The notes beneath the pieces are model-generated. The model did not search any database. It saw nothing but the letters and a program-made list of their open reading frames with translations, and was not told the origin of the DNA. Source: GCA-003244245 sp963712995 (GTDB lineage Bacteria > Actinomycetota > Actinomycetes > Mycobacteriales > Pseudonocardiaceae). From it: DNA of 64,000 bases. The first letter of the stretch is position 1. Every line of letters starts with the position of its first letter. Of this stretch, positions 1 through 8,510 are shown in pieces. Location of the stretch: the NCBI GenBank assembly GCA_963712995.1, contig CAVQKH010000012.1, positions 124,001 through 188,000 on the forward strand. The letters run 5' to 3'. The position numbers were made by a program, and so were the translations under genes.

Positions 1-379
1 CCCCGACCAGGACCCCGATCTGATCGGGACCACGTTCGGCGAGCAGGTGGGCGCGCAAGTCGTAGGGGGAATGCGCCCAGCGACGCGGACTGCTCACCAC
101 GACCCATCCGTGCGGGTGGTGGATCCGGCGCAGCGCCACATAGAGCGCGGACCCGGCGTCGGTGACGGTGGCCCGGCGCACCCCACAGGACCGCAGGTCC
201 CTCTCGCCCAGGGCCAGCAGCCCACCATGGGTGAGCGCCTCCAGGGCCTCGGCCACATAGCCGGGCACCGGACGGCCGGCGTCGAGCCAACAACCGGCCA
301 GTCTCGCCACCCCGCCCCGGTGAACGCGCCGCAACGCGATCCACACCGCCACCCCGGACCCGGGCTCACGATCACTCAC
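1..379 (-). CDS. hypothetical protein, 3' part cut by window edge
   Basis: An open frame starts at a GTG at 379 and runs off the window at base 1, giving about 126 residues. The translation has ordinary protein character: an Arg/Leu-rich start, a segment reading GGLLALGERDLRS and a closing part with YDLRAHLLAERGPDQ. I do not recognise the family. It lies head to head with the Scr1 regulator that starts at 697. The other frames over this stretch translate to low-complexity Arg/Pro/Gly runs, which is why this frame is preferred. No clear ribosome-binding site precedes the GTG. Confidence 0.4.
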   Translation of the reverse strand, partial: MSDREPGSGVAVWIALRRVHRGGVARLAGCWLDAGRPVPGYVAEALEALTHGGLLALGERDLRSCGVRRATVTDAGSALYVALRRIHHPHGWVVVSSPRRWAHSPYDLRAHLLAERGPDQIGVLVG

Positions 380-591
380 CGGATCGCCCCGCCCATGCGG
401 TGGCGGCGCTTGCGTGCCTGGTCATCACTGCCTCTGACGGTGTGGTGGACGGTGACCCCGGCCATGCAAGAAGGGGCACCGGCGTCGGTCTGGGGAGCTG
501 GTGGAGCGCCTGGGGCAGCTGGGCTCGGGCGCTCCACCAGGGGCTAGAGTCGATGAAGGAGACCGACCCTGCCCGCTACGAATGATGCCAC

Positions 592-608
592 GCATAATGC
601 GTAGTATG
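592..608 (+). promoter_or_regulatory. shared upstream motif, copy 1 (Scr1 promoter/operator candidate)
   Basis: The 17-base word GCATAATGCGTAGTATG lies 88 bases before the Scr1 start at 697. It recurs with one change at 1909 before the second Scr1 gene. Its first nine bases (GCAT-A-ATGC) form a perfect inverted repeat, as expected for an XRE dimer site, and the TAGTATGAT at its end could serve as a -10 element. Autoregulation is inferred. The rest of 380-696 shows no convincing gene. Confidence 0.5.
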
Positions 609-696
609 ATAGCCACTGATCGGGTGATCGCGTGCGCCCGCGTGAGGTGGCGCCCGCGCGCAGTGCCCGTCCCCGCAGACCTCAAGGGAGGCGGTC

Positions 697-1539
697 ATGC
701 GTGCAACCGTGCGTAGCCGGCGGCTGGGCGCCCGGCTGAGCCGGTATCGCAACGAGCGCGGCATCTCCGGCGCGCAACTGGCCAAGGAGCTGGGGGTGGG
801 CCAGCCGCAGTGGTCCCGGATGGAGACCGGCAAGGCCAAGATCACCCCGGTGGCGCTGGCCCGGCTGGTGGAAGTGCTGGGCATCCCCGAGGCCGACGCC
901 CGCAAGCTCGACGAGCTGCGCCGCCGCTCAACCGAGCCGGGCTGGTGGCAGGACTACGGCGACATCCTCAGCGAGCCGGTCAAGATGCTCATCGAACTGG
1001 AGGTCGAGGCCTCCTGGATCCGCAGCTACGAAGGCCACGTCATCCCCGGCCTACTCCAGACCCGCGACTACGCCGAACGGATCATCACCGCCGGTTCCAT
1101 GCACATCCGGGTCGCCGACATCGACCGCTACCTCGAACTACGGATGCGCCGCCAGAAACGCCTGGCCGACGGTATGCGCTTCACCGCCATCCTGTCCGAA
1201 GCGGCGATCCGCCAGCAGGTCGGCGGCCCCGACGTACTGCGCGAGCAGCTACGCCACATCAACCGCGCCAGCCGGGAGTTCGATGTCACCGTCCAGGTGG
1301 TGCCCTTCACCGCCGACGCCCACGCCGCGCTCGGCGCATCTTTCGTCATCATCCAATGGCCCGACGAGAACGACGCCGAAGCCATCTACGTCGATGGCGA
1401 AACCAGCTGGACCGTCCACGAGCGCGACGGCGCCATCCGCCAGTATGTGCACGCTTTCGCCTCCGTGCAGTCCCAAGCCCTCCCGCCCAGGGAATCCCTC
1501 GACCTGATCCACACCGTCATCAAGGAGCTGACACCATGA
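697..1539 (+). CDS. Scr1-type XRE regulator with DUF5753 (antitoxin-like)
   Basis: 280 residues, with an N-terminal HTH (about 10-65, containing SGAQLAKELGVGQPQWSRME) followed by a DUF5753 domain (about 90-275, with SYEGHVIPGLLQTRDYAERI). This is the standard architecture of the actinobacterial Scr1 family, whose members bind DNA and neutralise or control a small DUF397 partner. The stop overlaps the DUF397 start as ATGA (1536-1539), so the two are translationally coupled. It is about 85-90% identical by eye to the N-terminal part of the gene at 1991, indicating recent duplication. Regulation is probably through the motif at 592-608. Confidence 0.9.
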   Translation: MRATVRSRRLGARLSRYRNERGISGAQLAKELGVGQPQWSRMETGKAKITPVALARLVEVLGIPEADARKLDELRRRSTEPGWWQDYGDILSEPVKMLIELEVEASWIRSYEGHVIPGLLQTRDYAERIITAGSMHIRVADIDRYLELRMRRQKRLADGMRFTAILSEAAIRQQVGGPDVLREQLRHINRASREFDVTVQVVPFTADAHAALGASFVIIQWPDENDAEAIYVDGETSWTVHERDGAIRQYVHAFASVQSQALPPRESLDLIHTVIKELTP

Positions 1540-1766
1540 CCATCACCTGCGTCGCGCCCCCCACGGCACTGGCCGACGCCACCTACACCAAATCCACCCG
1601 CAGCACCGCTAGCGGGAACTGCGTTGCCGTCGGTCACACAGGCGGATGGGTCGGGATCCAGGACACCAAGCAAGGCCCCGACAGCACCCGGCGGACCACC
1701 GTGGCAGTCCCCGCCGCCACCTTCTGCACCTTCCTCAACGCGGTAAAAGCCAGCACGCTGAACTGA
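1536..1766 (+). CDS. DUF397 protein (Scr2-like partner)
   Basis: 76 residues, overlapping the preceding Scr1 gene by four bases. The sequence shows the DUF397 pattern: a Thr/Ser-rich start (YTKSTRSTASGNCVAV), a short GGWVGIQDTK strand standing in for the usual VRDSK motif, and a final hydrophobic helix (ATFCTFLNAVK) in the place of the usual W-x-x-F. In this family the small protein is encoded next to an XRE/DUF5753 regulator, and the pair has been proposed to act as a toxin-antitoxin-like or developmental control module. No membrane segment or signal peptide is present. Confidence 0.85.
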   Translation: MTITCVAPPTALADATYTKSTRSTASGNCVAVGHTGGWVGIQDTKQGPDSTRRTTVAVPAATFCTFLNAVKASTLN

Positions 1767-1908
1767 CCACCGAGGGCAACCGAACTCTGGCAGCGACACC
1801 AGCCATCCCACTGGTGCCGCATCGATACTGCCGTGCCTGCCCCGGGTCCGGTGCTCAGCACCCCAGAGGTGGGAGATCCGCCGTCTGGCATCCTCACACC
1901 CAACCATT

Positions 1909-1925
1909 GCATAATGCGTAGCATG
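1909..1925 (+). promoter_or_regulatory. shared upstream motif, copy 2
   Basis: GCATAATGCGTAGCATG, identical to the 592 copy except for one base, ends 65 bases before the start of the Scr1-HIT gene at 1991. The GCATAATGC inverted repeat is conserved exactly, which makes it the best operator candidate for one or both Scr1 proteins. The interval 1767-1908 holds nothing else I can support. Confidence 0.5.
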
Positions 1926-1990
1926 TAGTCCACTATGGCGCCCATCGATCGCCTGTGCTCGTTCTCGTGGACACAGTGAGGGAGTTGGTC

Positions 1991-3304
1991 ATGCGTGCGA
2001 CCGTGCGGAGTCGGCGGCTGGGTGCTCGGCTGAGCCGCTACCGGGGTGAGCGGGGCTTGTCCGGTACGGAGCTAGCCGGAAAGCTGGGCGTGCGCCAGCC
2101 GCAGCTGTCCCGGATGGAAAACGGCAAGGCGAAGATCACACCGGCGACGTTGACCAGGCTGGTCGAGCTACTGGGCATCCCTGAGCCCGACGCCCATAAA
2201 CTGGATGAGCTGCGTCGACGCTCAGCCGAGCCGGGTTGGTGGCAGGACTACGGCGACATCCTCAGCGAGCCGGTGGAGATGCTCATCGAGCTGGAGGTCG
2301 AGGCCTCCTGGATCCGCAGCTACGAAGGCCACCTCATCCCCGGCCTGCTGCAGACCCGCGACTACGCCGAACGGATCATGACCGCAGGCGCGATGCATAT
2401 CCGGGTGGCCGACATAGACCGCTATCTGGAGCTGCGGATGCGCCGCCAGAAGCGGTTGGCCGAGGGCATGCGGTTCACGACTGTGTTGTCGGAAGCGGCA
2501 ATCCGCCAACAGGTCGGCGGCTCGGACGTGCTGCGCGAGCAGCTGCGTCACATCACCCGGACCATCCGTGAGTTGGATGTCACCGTCCAGGTGGTGCCCT
2601 TCACCTCCGACGCGCATGCCGCGCTCGGCGCTTCCTTCGTCATCATCCAATGGCCCGACGAGAACGACGCCGAAGCCGTCTACGTCGACGGCGAAACCAG
2701 CTGGACCGTCCACGAGCGCGACGGCGTCATCCGCCAATACGTGCACGCCTTCGCCTCCGTACAGGCCCAGGCCCTCCCACCCAGGGAATCCCTCGACCTC
2801 ATCCACACCGTCACAGTGCCACCGCGCGGACATGGCGTGGAACCAACTCCCGACGCCGCAGTTCCGCAGGTCGCAGGCACACCGCCGATCACATGTCTAT
2901 TTTGCTTACGAAGCGACGAAAGCCTGAATACGGTCATTGACGCGAATGAGACCTGCTATGCCCGACTGGACAATTTCCCGGCGACACCCGGACACGTGGA
3001 AATCGTACCCAAGCGCCACGTCGAGTCGTTCTTCGATTTGAGCGAATCCGAAGTCGTTGACGCATACACGCTCATCCGAGCAGTCGAAAAAATACTCTCT
3101 GCCCGGCACGGCCCAGGTGGCTACACCATCGGCGTCAATGAGGGAAGAGTGGCTGGCCGGAGCATTGATCATCTACATATCCACCTGATCCCACGATACG
3201 AAGGCGATGTGACTGATCCGCGCGGAGGAATCAGACAGGTAGTACCAAATTTCGAACCGGATACATGGGTTACCACTACTCGCCCTTCAGGCCCTGAGCA
3301 ATAA
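1991..3304 (+). CDS. Scr1/DUF5753 regulator fused to a HIT-family hydrolase
   Basis: I start at 1991 because MRATVRSRRLGARLSRY matches the paralogue's start; an in-frame extension to 1955 exists. Residues 1-275 are an XRE-DUF5753 protein. After SLDLIHTV the frame continues without a stop through a linker into a HIT domain (about 300-425), with a CLFC pair, the entry motif DNFPATPGHVEIVPKRHV and the catalytic histidine triad HLHIHLIPRY. HIT proteins hydrolyse nucleoside phosphoramidates or dinucleotide polyphosphates. The first paralogue ends 6 codons after the same point and is followed by DUF397, so here the DUF397 gene is missing and HIT occupies its place. The HIT part is visibly poorer in GC than the XRE part. 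An internal GTG near 2816 or 2836 could also make free HIT protein. Confidence 0.85.
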   Translation: MRATVRSRRLGARLSRYRGERGLSGTELAGKLGVRQPQLSRMENGKAKITPATLTRLVELLGIPEPDAHKLDELRRRSAEPGWWQDYGDILSEPVEMLIELEVEASWIRSYEGHLIPGLLQTRDYAERIMTAGAMHIRVADIDRYLELRMRRQKRLAEGMRFTTVLSEAAIRQQVGGSDVLREQLRHITRTIRELDVTVQVVPFTSDAHAALGASFVIIQWPDENDAEAVYVDGETSWTVHERDGVIRQYVHAFASVQAQALPPRESLDLIHTVTVPPRGHGVEPTPDAAVPQVAGTPPITCLFCLRSDESLNTVIDANETCYARLDNFPATPGHVEIVPKRHVESFFDLSESEVVDAYTLIRAVEKILSARHGPGGYTIGVNEGRVAGRSIDHLHIHLIPRYEGDVTDPRGGIRQVVPNFEPDTWVTTTRPSGPEQ

Positions 3305-3883
3305 ACCAGGAACCCCTGTTACACCAGGACCAGGACGTCTTCACAAAACCCTTCGATGTCAGCGTTGCGATGAACTCCGTTGGGTCAACCAGAGTAAACC
3401 AGCGTCGTCGCTTGATTGATTTCCCTTCGGCCCAACCCTCTCCTTTTCCGCTTTCATGCTCACCGCTACCAGGCCCCCAGGAGCGAGAACCCGCAGCAGT
3501 TCACTGAGCGCCTGGTCGTGGTTACGGGACGGCAGGTGCAGAAGACTGGCACATACCCAGGCTCCCGCAAAGGTATTTGACCGAAAAGGAAGTTGCCCCA
3601 TATCGGCTTGCACCTGAGCCACCTCTGCCGAACGACCGATCCGCAACATCTCCAAACTGAGGTCAGCCGCGACAACAGTGAAGCCTCGAGCTGCAAAATA
3701 CTTGCTATCACGCCCCGGCCCGGCACCCAGATCGAGAATAAGCGCAGATCGCTCCAGTTGAGCCACGAAGGCGTCGACGTCCTCTTGAAGACCCGGAAAA
3801 TCCGCATAGCTATCGGTATTCGCAGCATAACCACGGGCTTCGTCGTCATAGAGCCGACGAAGCATACGCCGAACCTCTGACAT
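3276..3883 (-). CDS. class I SAM-dependent methyltransferase, one-base frameshift
   Basis: The start at 3883 follows a TAAGGAGATG junction, so the gene is coupled to the GAF-like frame ending at 3888; an alternative ATG is at 3865. The AdoMet-binding motif ILDLGAGPGRDSKYFAARG is followed by VVAADLSLEML, then DMGQLPF and LLRVLAPGGLVAVSMK. At about 3453 the frame breaks in an AAA run. With one base added, the other frame continues SGKGEGWAEG...RWFTLVDPTEF...SWFIAQGLKGE to a stop at 3276, giving about 202 residues, a normal length. The corrected gene overlaps the 3' end of the HIT fusion by 29 bases, tail to tail. The substrate is unknown. Confidence 0.75.
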
Positions 3884-3887
3884 CTCC

Positions 3888-4211
3888 TTAAGCACCACCA
3901 AAACCAATTTGCCCGATCCGCAGACACACACTGTTAAGTTCCGACCAGAGTTCGTCCGTATCGAGAGACGTGAAACCTCGGCTAGCGTCAACGCTAACAC
4001 AACCGATGAACTTATTTCGACCGTTACGGACCGGACTCGCGAAGACTGCGCCGCGGTGACGGACCTCTTCAAACTGTCGCCAACTGAGATTCATCACCGA
4101 GTCCGGTCCATTCGCCGCCCTGTACTCGTCAAATCGCGTCTCATTGTCTACAGAGTCGGAAAGCTTCTCTACGTCGACGCTGTACTCACGGTCAAATTTC
4201 CAGTGGGCTGT
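3888..4211 (-). pseudogene. GAF-like protein, C-terminal fragment
   Basis: The last ~105 residues of a frame that ends TAA at 3888 read as real protein (MNLSWRQFEEVRHRGAVF, then PVRNGRNKFIGCVSVD and ELNSVCLRIGQIGFGGA). The RNGRNKFIGCVSVD stretch resembles the core of GAF domains in membrane-associated sensor proteins. No start codon with a ribosome-binding site is visible. Upstream of about 4211 the frame runs into the 3' end of the CHAD gene, so the N-terminus looks lost at a junction. It feeds directly into the methyltransferase start. The assignment to GAF is tentative. Confidence 0.45.
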
Positions 4212-4233
4212 AAGATGTGTGGATCTTACGGAT

Positions 4234-5749
4234 TCATTTGTCCAGCCAGGCGGTGTTCTTGCGCTTGCGCATCCGCTTCCACGCCGGTGGAAGGTTGTCC
4301 TCTGCTCGCTGAGCGCGGGCGGTCTCGGTTGCATACATGAGGCCGTAGGTGAAGCCGTTCCCGCCGTCGAGGTGGGCCTTTGCGGCGAGCTCGCGCAGGA
4401 CTGGGCGGGACACGGCGGTGTCCTGGTGTTCTCCGAGGAGGTCCTGGACGGCCTTGAGACGCTTACGTAACCGGGTGGCCGGCTTGCCCAGCTTGGGTTG
4501 GACAGCTTCGGTGGCGTAGCGCAGCCGTTTGGCTGCTTTGCGGGTCTCGTGGAGGGCGCTGTCGCGTTTCTCCCCGCAGGGTTGGCGATCCGCGTAGGCC
4601 ATGCGCGAGTCGACACGGCGGTAGGCCCGCCGGACGTTGTTTGGGGAGCTCACGCTTGGCTTTGCGGGTGGCGCGGGCGGTGACTGGGGGGTCGGCGAGT
4701 AACGCGTCGATCTGGTCGTGCAGGGCGAGGTAACGATCGCTGTCCAGGGCGGTGAGGGCGACGTTGCGGGCGTCGGCCTGCCTGCGCCCGAAGGCGCGGG
4801 TGAACGCGGCGTCGACCGGTCCGAGCTTCAACTCGTCGGGAATCTCCGCGAGGATCGCCGCGAACCGCTCGGCCATCACCTCTGCGTCCCTAGCCCCGGC
4901 CAGCTCGCCGGCCACCCATTTCAGCTCCTCGGTGAGTTCGCGAGTCTGGTCACGGTCGATGACCCGACCGAATGCCTGCAGCGCGCTGCGCATCCGGCGG
5001 GCGGCAACTCGCATCTGGTGGACCGCATCCGGTGCGTCCTGCCGCACCAGCGGGTCATATCGGCGCAGCTGCTCGGCCTGCGCTCTCAGGTAGGCCAGCA
5101 CAACCTCGCCAGCCGACCGAGCCCGATCAGGCTTCGGTGCGGCGATACCGGAGGGCATCCGGTCGGCCAGCAACCGGCCCAGCTTTGAGGAAAAACCTGC
5201 ACGCTGGGCACCCGCCTTGAGGAGCCGGCGTTCGATCCGGTCCAACAGCTTCAGCTGGGTGTGCTCGGCGAGCTCGACCTCCACCTCGCGCCAGGACACG
5301 GTCGTGGTCTGCTCACCCATGCTCCGAGCAGTCACGTGGTCATCGACCAGTTCCGCGAGGGCCTGCCCGTCGGTGCCGGCGAGTATCCAGCGGCGCCGGC
5401 GGGTGGTCAGCTCGGCAACCGGGTCCAGCACAGCGCCGCGGGTGTACACCCGGGTCAGTGCGACCAGCTCGGCCGGCGGGTGGCGTGGGGAGCGGCTCAA
5501 CGGTAGCCGCAGCTCCTCTCGGCTGTCCTTGCCCGCCGGCAGCTTCAGATGCCAACCCGCGTCGGACCCGCCTTCCCGACGCCGCAGCGTTATCCCCGCA
5601 CGTATCAGGCGCAGGTCAGCGGTGTCGAAGTACACCGCCTGCAAGTCCTGTTCGTGCGGTCCGGTCCCGGTGGCGAACCCGAGCAACCTAGCTGGGTCGA
5701 GCAGCTCCCATTCTTCGATTGCCTCGTACTTGCGCTCGGTCTCCCGCAT
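4234..5749 (-). CDS. CYTH-CHAD domain protein, one-base frameshift
   Basis: The N-terminal CYTH (triphosphate tunnel) domain begins METERKYEA-like (MRETERKYEAIEEWELL) and holds QAVYFDTADLRL, GITLRRREGG and WHLKLPAGKDSREELRLPL. A CHAD helical domain follows, with VHQMRVAARRMRSALQAF and, after the break, LHETRKAAKRLRYATEAV; both carry the conserved H-x-x-R pattern. The two CHAD halves lie in different frames that join near 4645, at a CCCCAAAC run. Corrected length is about 500 residues, the family norm. CYTH-CHAD proteins bind polyphosphate or inorganic triphosphate, and CHAD mediates polyphosphate-granule association. The start may be the GTG at 5758, which sits better behind AAGGGA. Confidence 0.85.
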
Positions 5750-5865
5750 CGTCGTCACACCGTTTCCCTTGGCCACAGGCCTAGACATACCCATCGACAC
5801 CTCGCCGTAACCCATCCGTGGCCGACTGCTTGCTCCTCGTTCACCGTGGTGGTCATAGTTTCCCT

Positions 5866-6105
5866 ATGAGAGGCATCGGCACGGGGCTTGATGACGCCGC
5901 AGACATCCACCATGGGTACGTCGCTGGCCGCTACCGAGACGGTGCCCTGAGCGATACCTGGACCGACGTCACGCGATGCGCCGAACGAACCTTCATCGCC
6001 TACGTAGCCCGCTGCGGGTGCGGCTGGCTCGGAGATGGCCACCCGGCCGACTCTGACGGCTACCACGCCTGCCAACGAGAGTTGATCGGCAACCATTTTT
6101 TCTGA
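5866..6105 (+). CDS. small protein with CxCGW motif
   Basis: 79 residues from the ATG at 5866 (MRGIGTGLDDAADIHH). The C-terminal half, YVARCGCGWLGDGHPADSDG, carries a compact CxCGW plus His arrangement, then YHACQRELIGNHF. Short actinobacterial proteins with this pattern are probably metal-binding or RNA-associated, but I know of no defined function. It is divergent from the CYTH-CHAD gene, with about 110 bases between starts. The Shine-Dalgarno sequence is weak. Confidence 0.45.
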   Translation: MRGIGTGLDDAADIHHGYVAGRYRDGALSDTWTDVTRCAERTFIAYVARCGCGWLGDGHPADSDGYHACQRELIGNHFF

Positions 6106-6173
6106 ATCGTCGGCGGCACCGATGAGGTTGAGCACACCCGGGATGACCCGGACATCTGTTGTGATCGACGCTA

Positions 6174-6905
6174 ATGACTGCGGTGCGCCGGGAAACGTTG
6201 ATCGACGCGATCTGGCCGGAGATCCCCGCCGACCGGGGGCGGCGCAGGCTGCACCAGGGCGTTTACGACCTCCGGGGAACCCTGCGCGACGCCGATCCCG
6301 GGAGAAAGCACATCATCTGTGTCGACGGCTCGTACCGGTTGGACCCGACCATGGCCTTGTGGGTCGATGTGGAGGAGTTCGACCGGCTCGTTTCCGCCGC
6401 CGGTGAGCGCCAAGCCAAGAATCACATCGACGAAGCGTTCGAGTTGTGCCGGGTCGCCACGAGGCTCTACCGCGGCGATTTCCTGTCCGACGCGATCGAG
6501 ATCGACTGGACCGCGGCCGAGCGCAATCGCCTGCGTGCCCGGTACGGCGTGCTGTGCAACCAGCTCGCGGAGCTGCATGCCGCGCGAGGCGAGCATCGGT
6601 GCGCCATCGCGGTGCTCGATCGCGTCCTGAGCCAGGACCCATGGAACGAGGACAGCGCCAGGATCAAGATGCGCTGCTACGTCGAGCAGGGTCAGTCGTC
6701 GTTGGCGTTGAGTGCCTTCAAGTCCTGCGCGCAGGCACTGGACCGGGAACTGGGCATCAGGCCCTCCGCCGATACCCTCCGGCTCTACCACGAGATTCTG
6801 GCCGAGCCTCGCCGCGCTGCGGGCGCCGTCACGGCCGCTGCGGACCGAAGACAATCTCGACCACCGCCGGCCGCAGTCCCCGCCGCAGCTGAGAAAGGCC
6901 GCTGA
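6174..6905 (+). CDS. SARP/BTAD-type transcriptional activator, N-terminally short
   Basis: 243 residues. Residues 1-70 cover only the second half of an OmpR-like winged helix (RRETLIDAIWPEIPADRGRRRL, then VYDLRGTLRD and ICVDGSYRLDP). Residues 95-215 form a BTAD tetratricopeptide-like domain (LYRGDFLSDAIEIDWTAAERN, WNEDSARIKMRCYVEQGQ, LDRELGIRPSADTLRLYHEI). Intact SARPs carry about 40 more N-terminal residues (strands plus the first helix). An in-frame TAA lies immediately before the ATG, so the protein is truncated or starts unusually. The extreme 3' end overlaps the opposing gene by 77 bases, so one of the two tails may be shorter in reality. Confidence 0.7.
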   Translation: MTAVRRETLIDAIWPEIPADRGRRRLHQGVYDLRGTLRDADPGRKHIICVDGSYRLDPTMALWVDVEEFDRLVSAAGERQAKNHIDEAFELCRVATRLYRGDFLSDAIEIDWTAAERNRLRARYGVLCNQLAELHAARGEHRCAIAVLDRVLSQDPWNEDSARIKMRCYVEQGQSSLALSAFKSCAQALDRELGIRPSADTLRLYHEILAEPRRAAGAVTAAADRRQSRPPPAAVPAAAEKGR

Positions 6906-7779
6906 CCAGCATTCTTGCCTCGACCTGCAGATCCTCGACACCGTCAGCGAGCGAGGGCTCGGCGACGATGCGAGCGCTCAGAATCTGCACCGATACGGTG
7001 CCGGCGTCAGCGCCACCCGCATCGGGAACTCCATCACCGGCGCCACCCGCGCAAGGATCCACCGGACCCAGTCGTGCAGGGCGCCGCCCGGCACGGTGCT
7101 GTCGTCCACAGTGGGTCTCGTCCACAGTGGTCTCGTCGCCGGTCTCCTCGTGGTAGAGGCGAGTCCGCCAGCTTCGCTCGCCGGCCTCTCCGGTCAGCGA
7201 ATCGAAGAACAGCGAGAAGCCGGCCTGCTGGCGCCACTGCCCACTCGACGAGCCGGTCTCGCGATCGAATCGGCCGGGTGGCTCCCCTGGAGCAGGCGGT
7301 GTCGCAGGTTCGTCGTGCACCTGTCGACCTCCGTCGCTCGAGGGGTTCGCCAGCCCAGCCCAGCCGGTCCAGCTGGATGCCGACGCCAGGGTGATGCAGA
7401 TGTCGTACTGCTTGCCGCATTCCCCGGCGACCAGCGTGTGGGCAGGGAGATCGAACTCGAAGACGAATGTCTGGGTGATGCAGGGGTCGTTGTCGCCTTC
7501 GAGGTTGATGGTCTTGCAGAATTCGCCTTCGGGGCCGCTGCCGCAGGATTCGAAGGCCAGGCACACGCACAGCTGGGTGTCACACAGATAGCGCACGAGC
7601 GTGCCGGCCAAGGTGACGGTGGTCCTGACCCTGAGGATCTGGTCCTCGTGGACGATCCCGACCGGTTCGGTGGGATCTGTCACGTTGGAGAACACGGTGT
7701 TCATCGTGGCGCTGAGAGTAAACATGCGATTTTCGACGTCGATCGTGCACTCGGTGGTACCGGCGCTTCAGTTGGTCAT
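6829..7779 (-). CDS. unknown Cys-containing protein, in-frame TGA near start
   Basis: An uninterrupted frame spans 7725-6829 (298 residues from MFTLSATMNTVFSNVTDP). The reading frame extends upstream as TTECTIDVENR to a TGA three codons after an ATG at 7779. That ATG overlaps the stop of the upstream gene (ATGA), so 7779 looks like the ancestral start, with a nonsense codon at position 4. The first 150 residues are rich in beta-strand residues and cysteines (VRYLCDTQLCVCLAFESCG, GEFCKTINLEGDNDPCITQ, CGKQYDICITLAS). The C-terminal half is less ordered and ends VEARMLVSGLSQLRRGLRPA. There is no signal peptide and I do not recognise the family. Confidence 0.45.
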
Positions 7780-8090
7780 GGCATTCCCCGTTCACTGGTT
7801 TCGCGCGAGGCGCGACGCCGGCGACTGTCGCCGACCGAACAGATATCCACCACCGCTTTCACGCCGTGTTCTGCCGAACACAGGATCAGCCAGTGCGCCC
7901 CGATCTCCGGGCGTTCACGAAAATCGGGGAGCGCGCGGGCCGTGAACGCACCCGGAGCCGATGGGATCAATCCCCCCCATCGACGAGTCTGCCCGGCCCA
8001 TGACCAGGGCACGGCGGGAACGGAGCAGGTGGCCGTAACCCGGCCGTAGCGGGCCTGCTCAGGCAGGCCGATCGCGCCGTCGGCGGCCAC
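7776..8090 (-). CDS. hypothetical protein
   Basis: 104 residues starting MAADGAIGLPEQARYGRVTA, with the C-terminal half containing PEIGAHWLILCSAEHGVKAV. I cannot assign a family. The stop overlaps the ATG of the downstream Cys-containing gene (ATGA), which supports a two-gene unit. Part of the C-terminus (SRRRRASRETSERG) is low complexity. Amino-acid composition is plausible but there is no independent support. Confidence 0.35.
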   Translation of the reverse strand: MAADGAIGLPEQARYGRVTATCSVPAVPWSWAGQTRRWGGLIPSAPGAFTARALPDFRERPEIGAHWLILCSAEHGVKAVVDICSVGDSRRRRASRETSERGMP

Positions 8091-8111
8091 GAGGGTGGGA
8101 TGGTAATCCTC

Positions 8112-8336
8112 TTAGATAACGACACCGCCGAGCACTAGACGGAGGACGGCCAGGACGCAAGCCAGGATGGCGATGTTGCGACCGTTAGTACGTTTACTGA
8201 AAAGCCCGAAAATGAGGCCGATGACGCCGACGATAAGCGCGATCCACGCAAAAATTGCGCCGATGACCGGTATTATCCCCGTCAGCAGCACGATAAGAAT
8301 TGCGAGGACACCGAGGATGATAGCAACCACGTTCAT
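8112..8336 (-). CDS. small two-helix membrane protein
   Basis: 74 residues: two long hydrophobic stretches (MNVVAIILGVLAILIVLLTG and AIFAWIALIVGVIGLIFGLF), a short charged loop SKRTNGRN, then a third hydrophobic segment AILACVLAVLRLVLGG. GGGA lies two bases before the ATG. The gene is clearly lower in GC than its neighbours because of the many Ile/Val codons. It resembles the short DUF4190-like membrane proteins common in actinobacteria; function unknown. Confidence 0.75.
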   Translation of the reverse strand: MNVVAIILGVLAILIVLLTGIIPVIGAIFAWIALIVGVIGLIFGLFSKRTNGRNIAILACVLAVLRLVLGGVVI

Positions 8337-8510
8337 AGTCCCATTATGCGCTGCGCTGCCGCAGGCTGCACCTCTACAGGCCAGCCTCCGGCAGTCTCAG
8401 CCCTCACGAGGGGCCGGGTCGACATAGCCGAGCGCAGCACGAGGAGCGGCTGTTCGCAGGCCAGGCGGCGTTGAGGCAGGCACACGGTTCTTGACCCGAG
8501 CTCAAGATGC

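Noticed and set aside
6712..8049. 445-residue + strand open frame
   Set aside because: It is the antisense of the Cys-containing gene and the SARP tail; composition is the usual Gly/Arg/Pro-rich pattern of high-GC shadow frames, with no ribosome-binding site.
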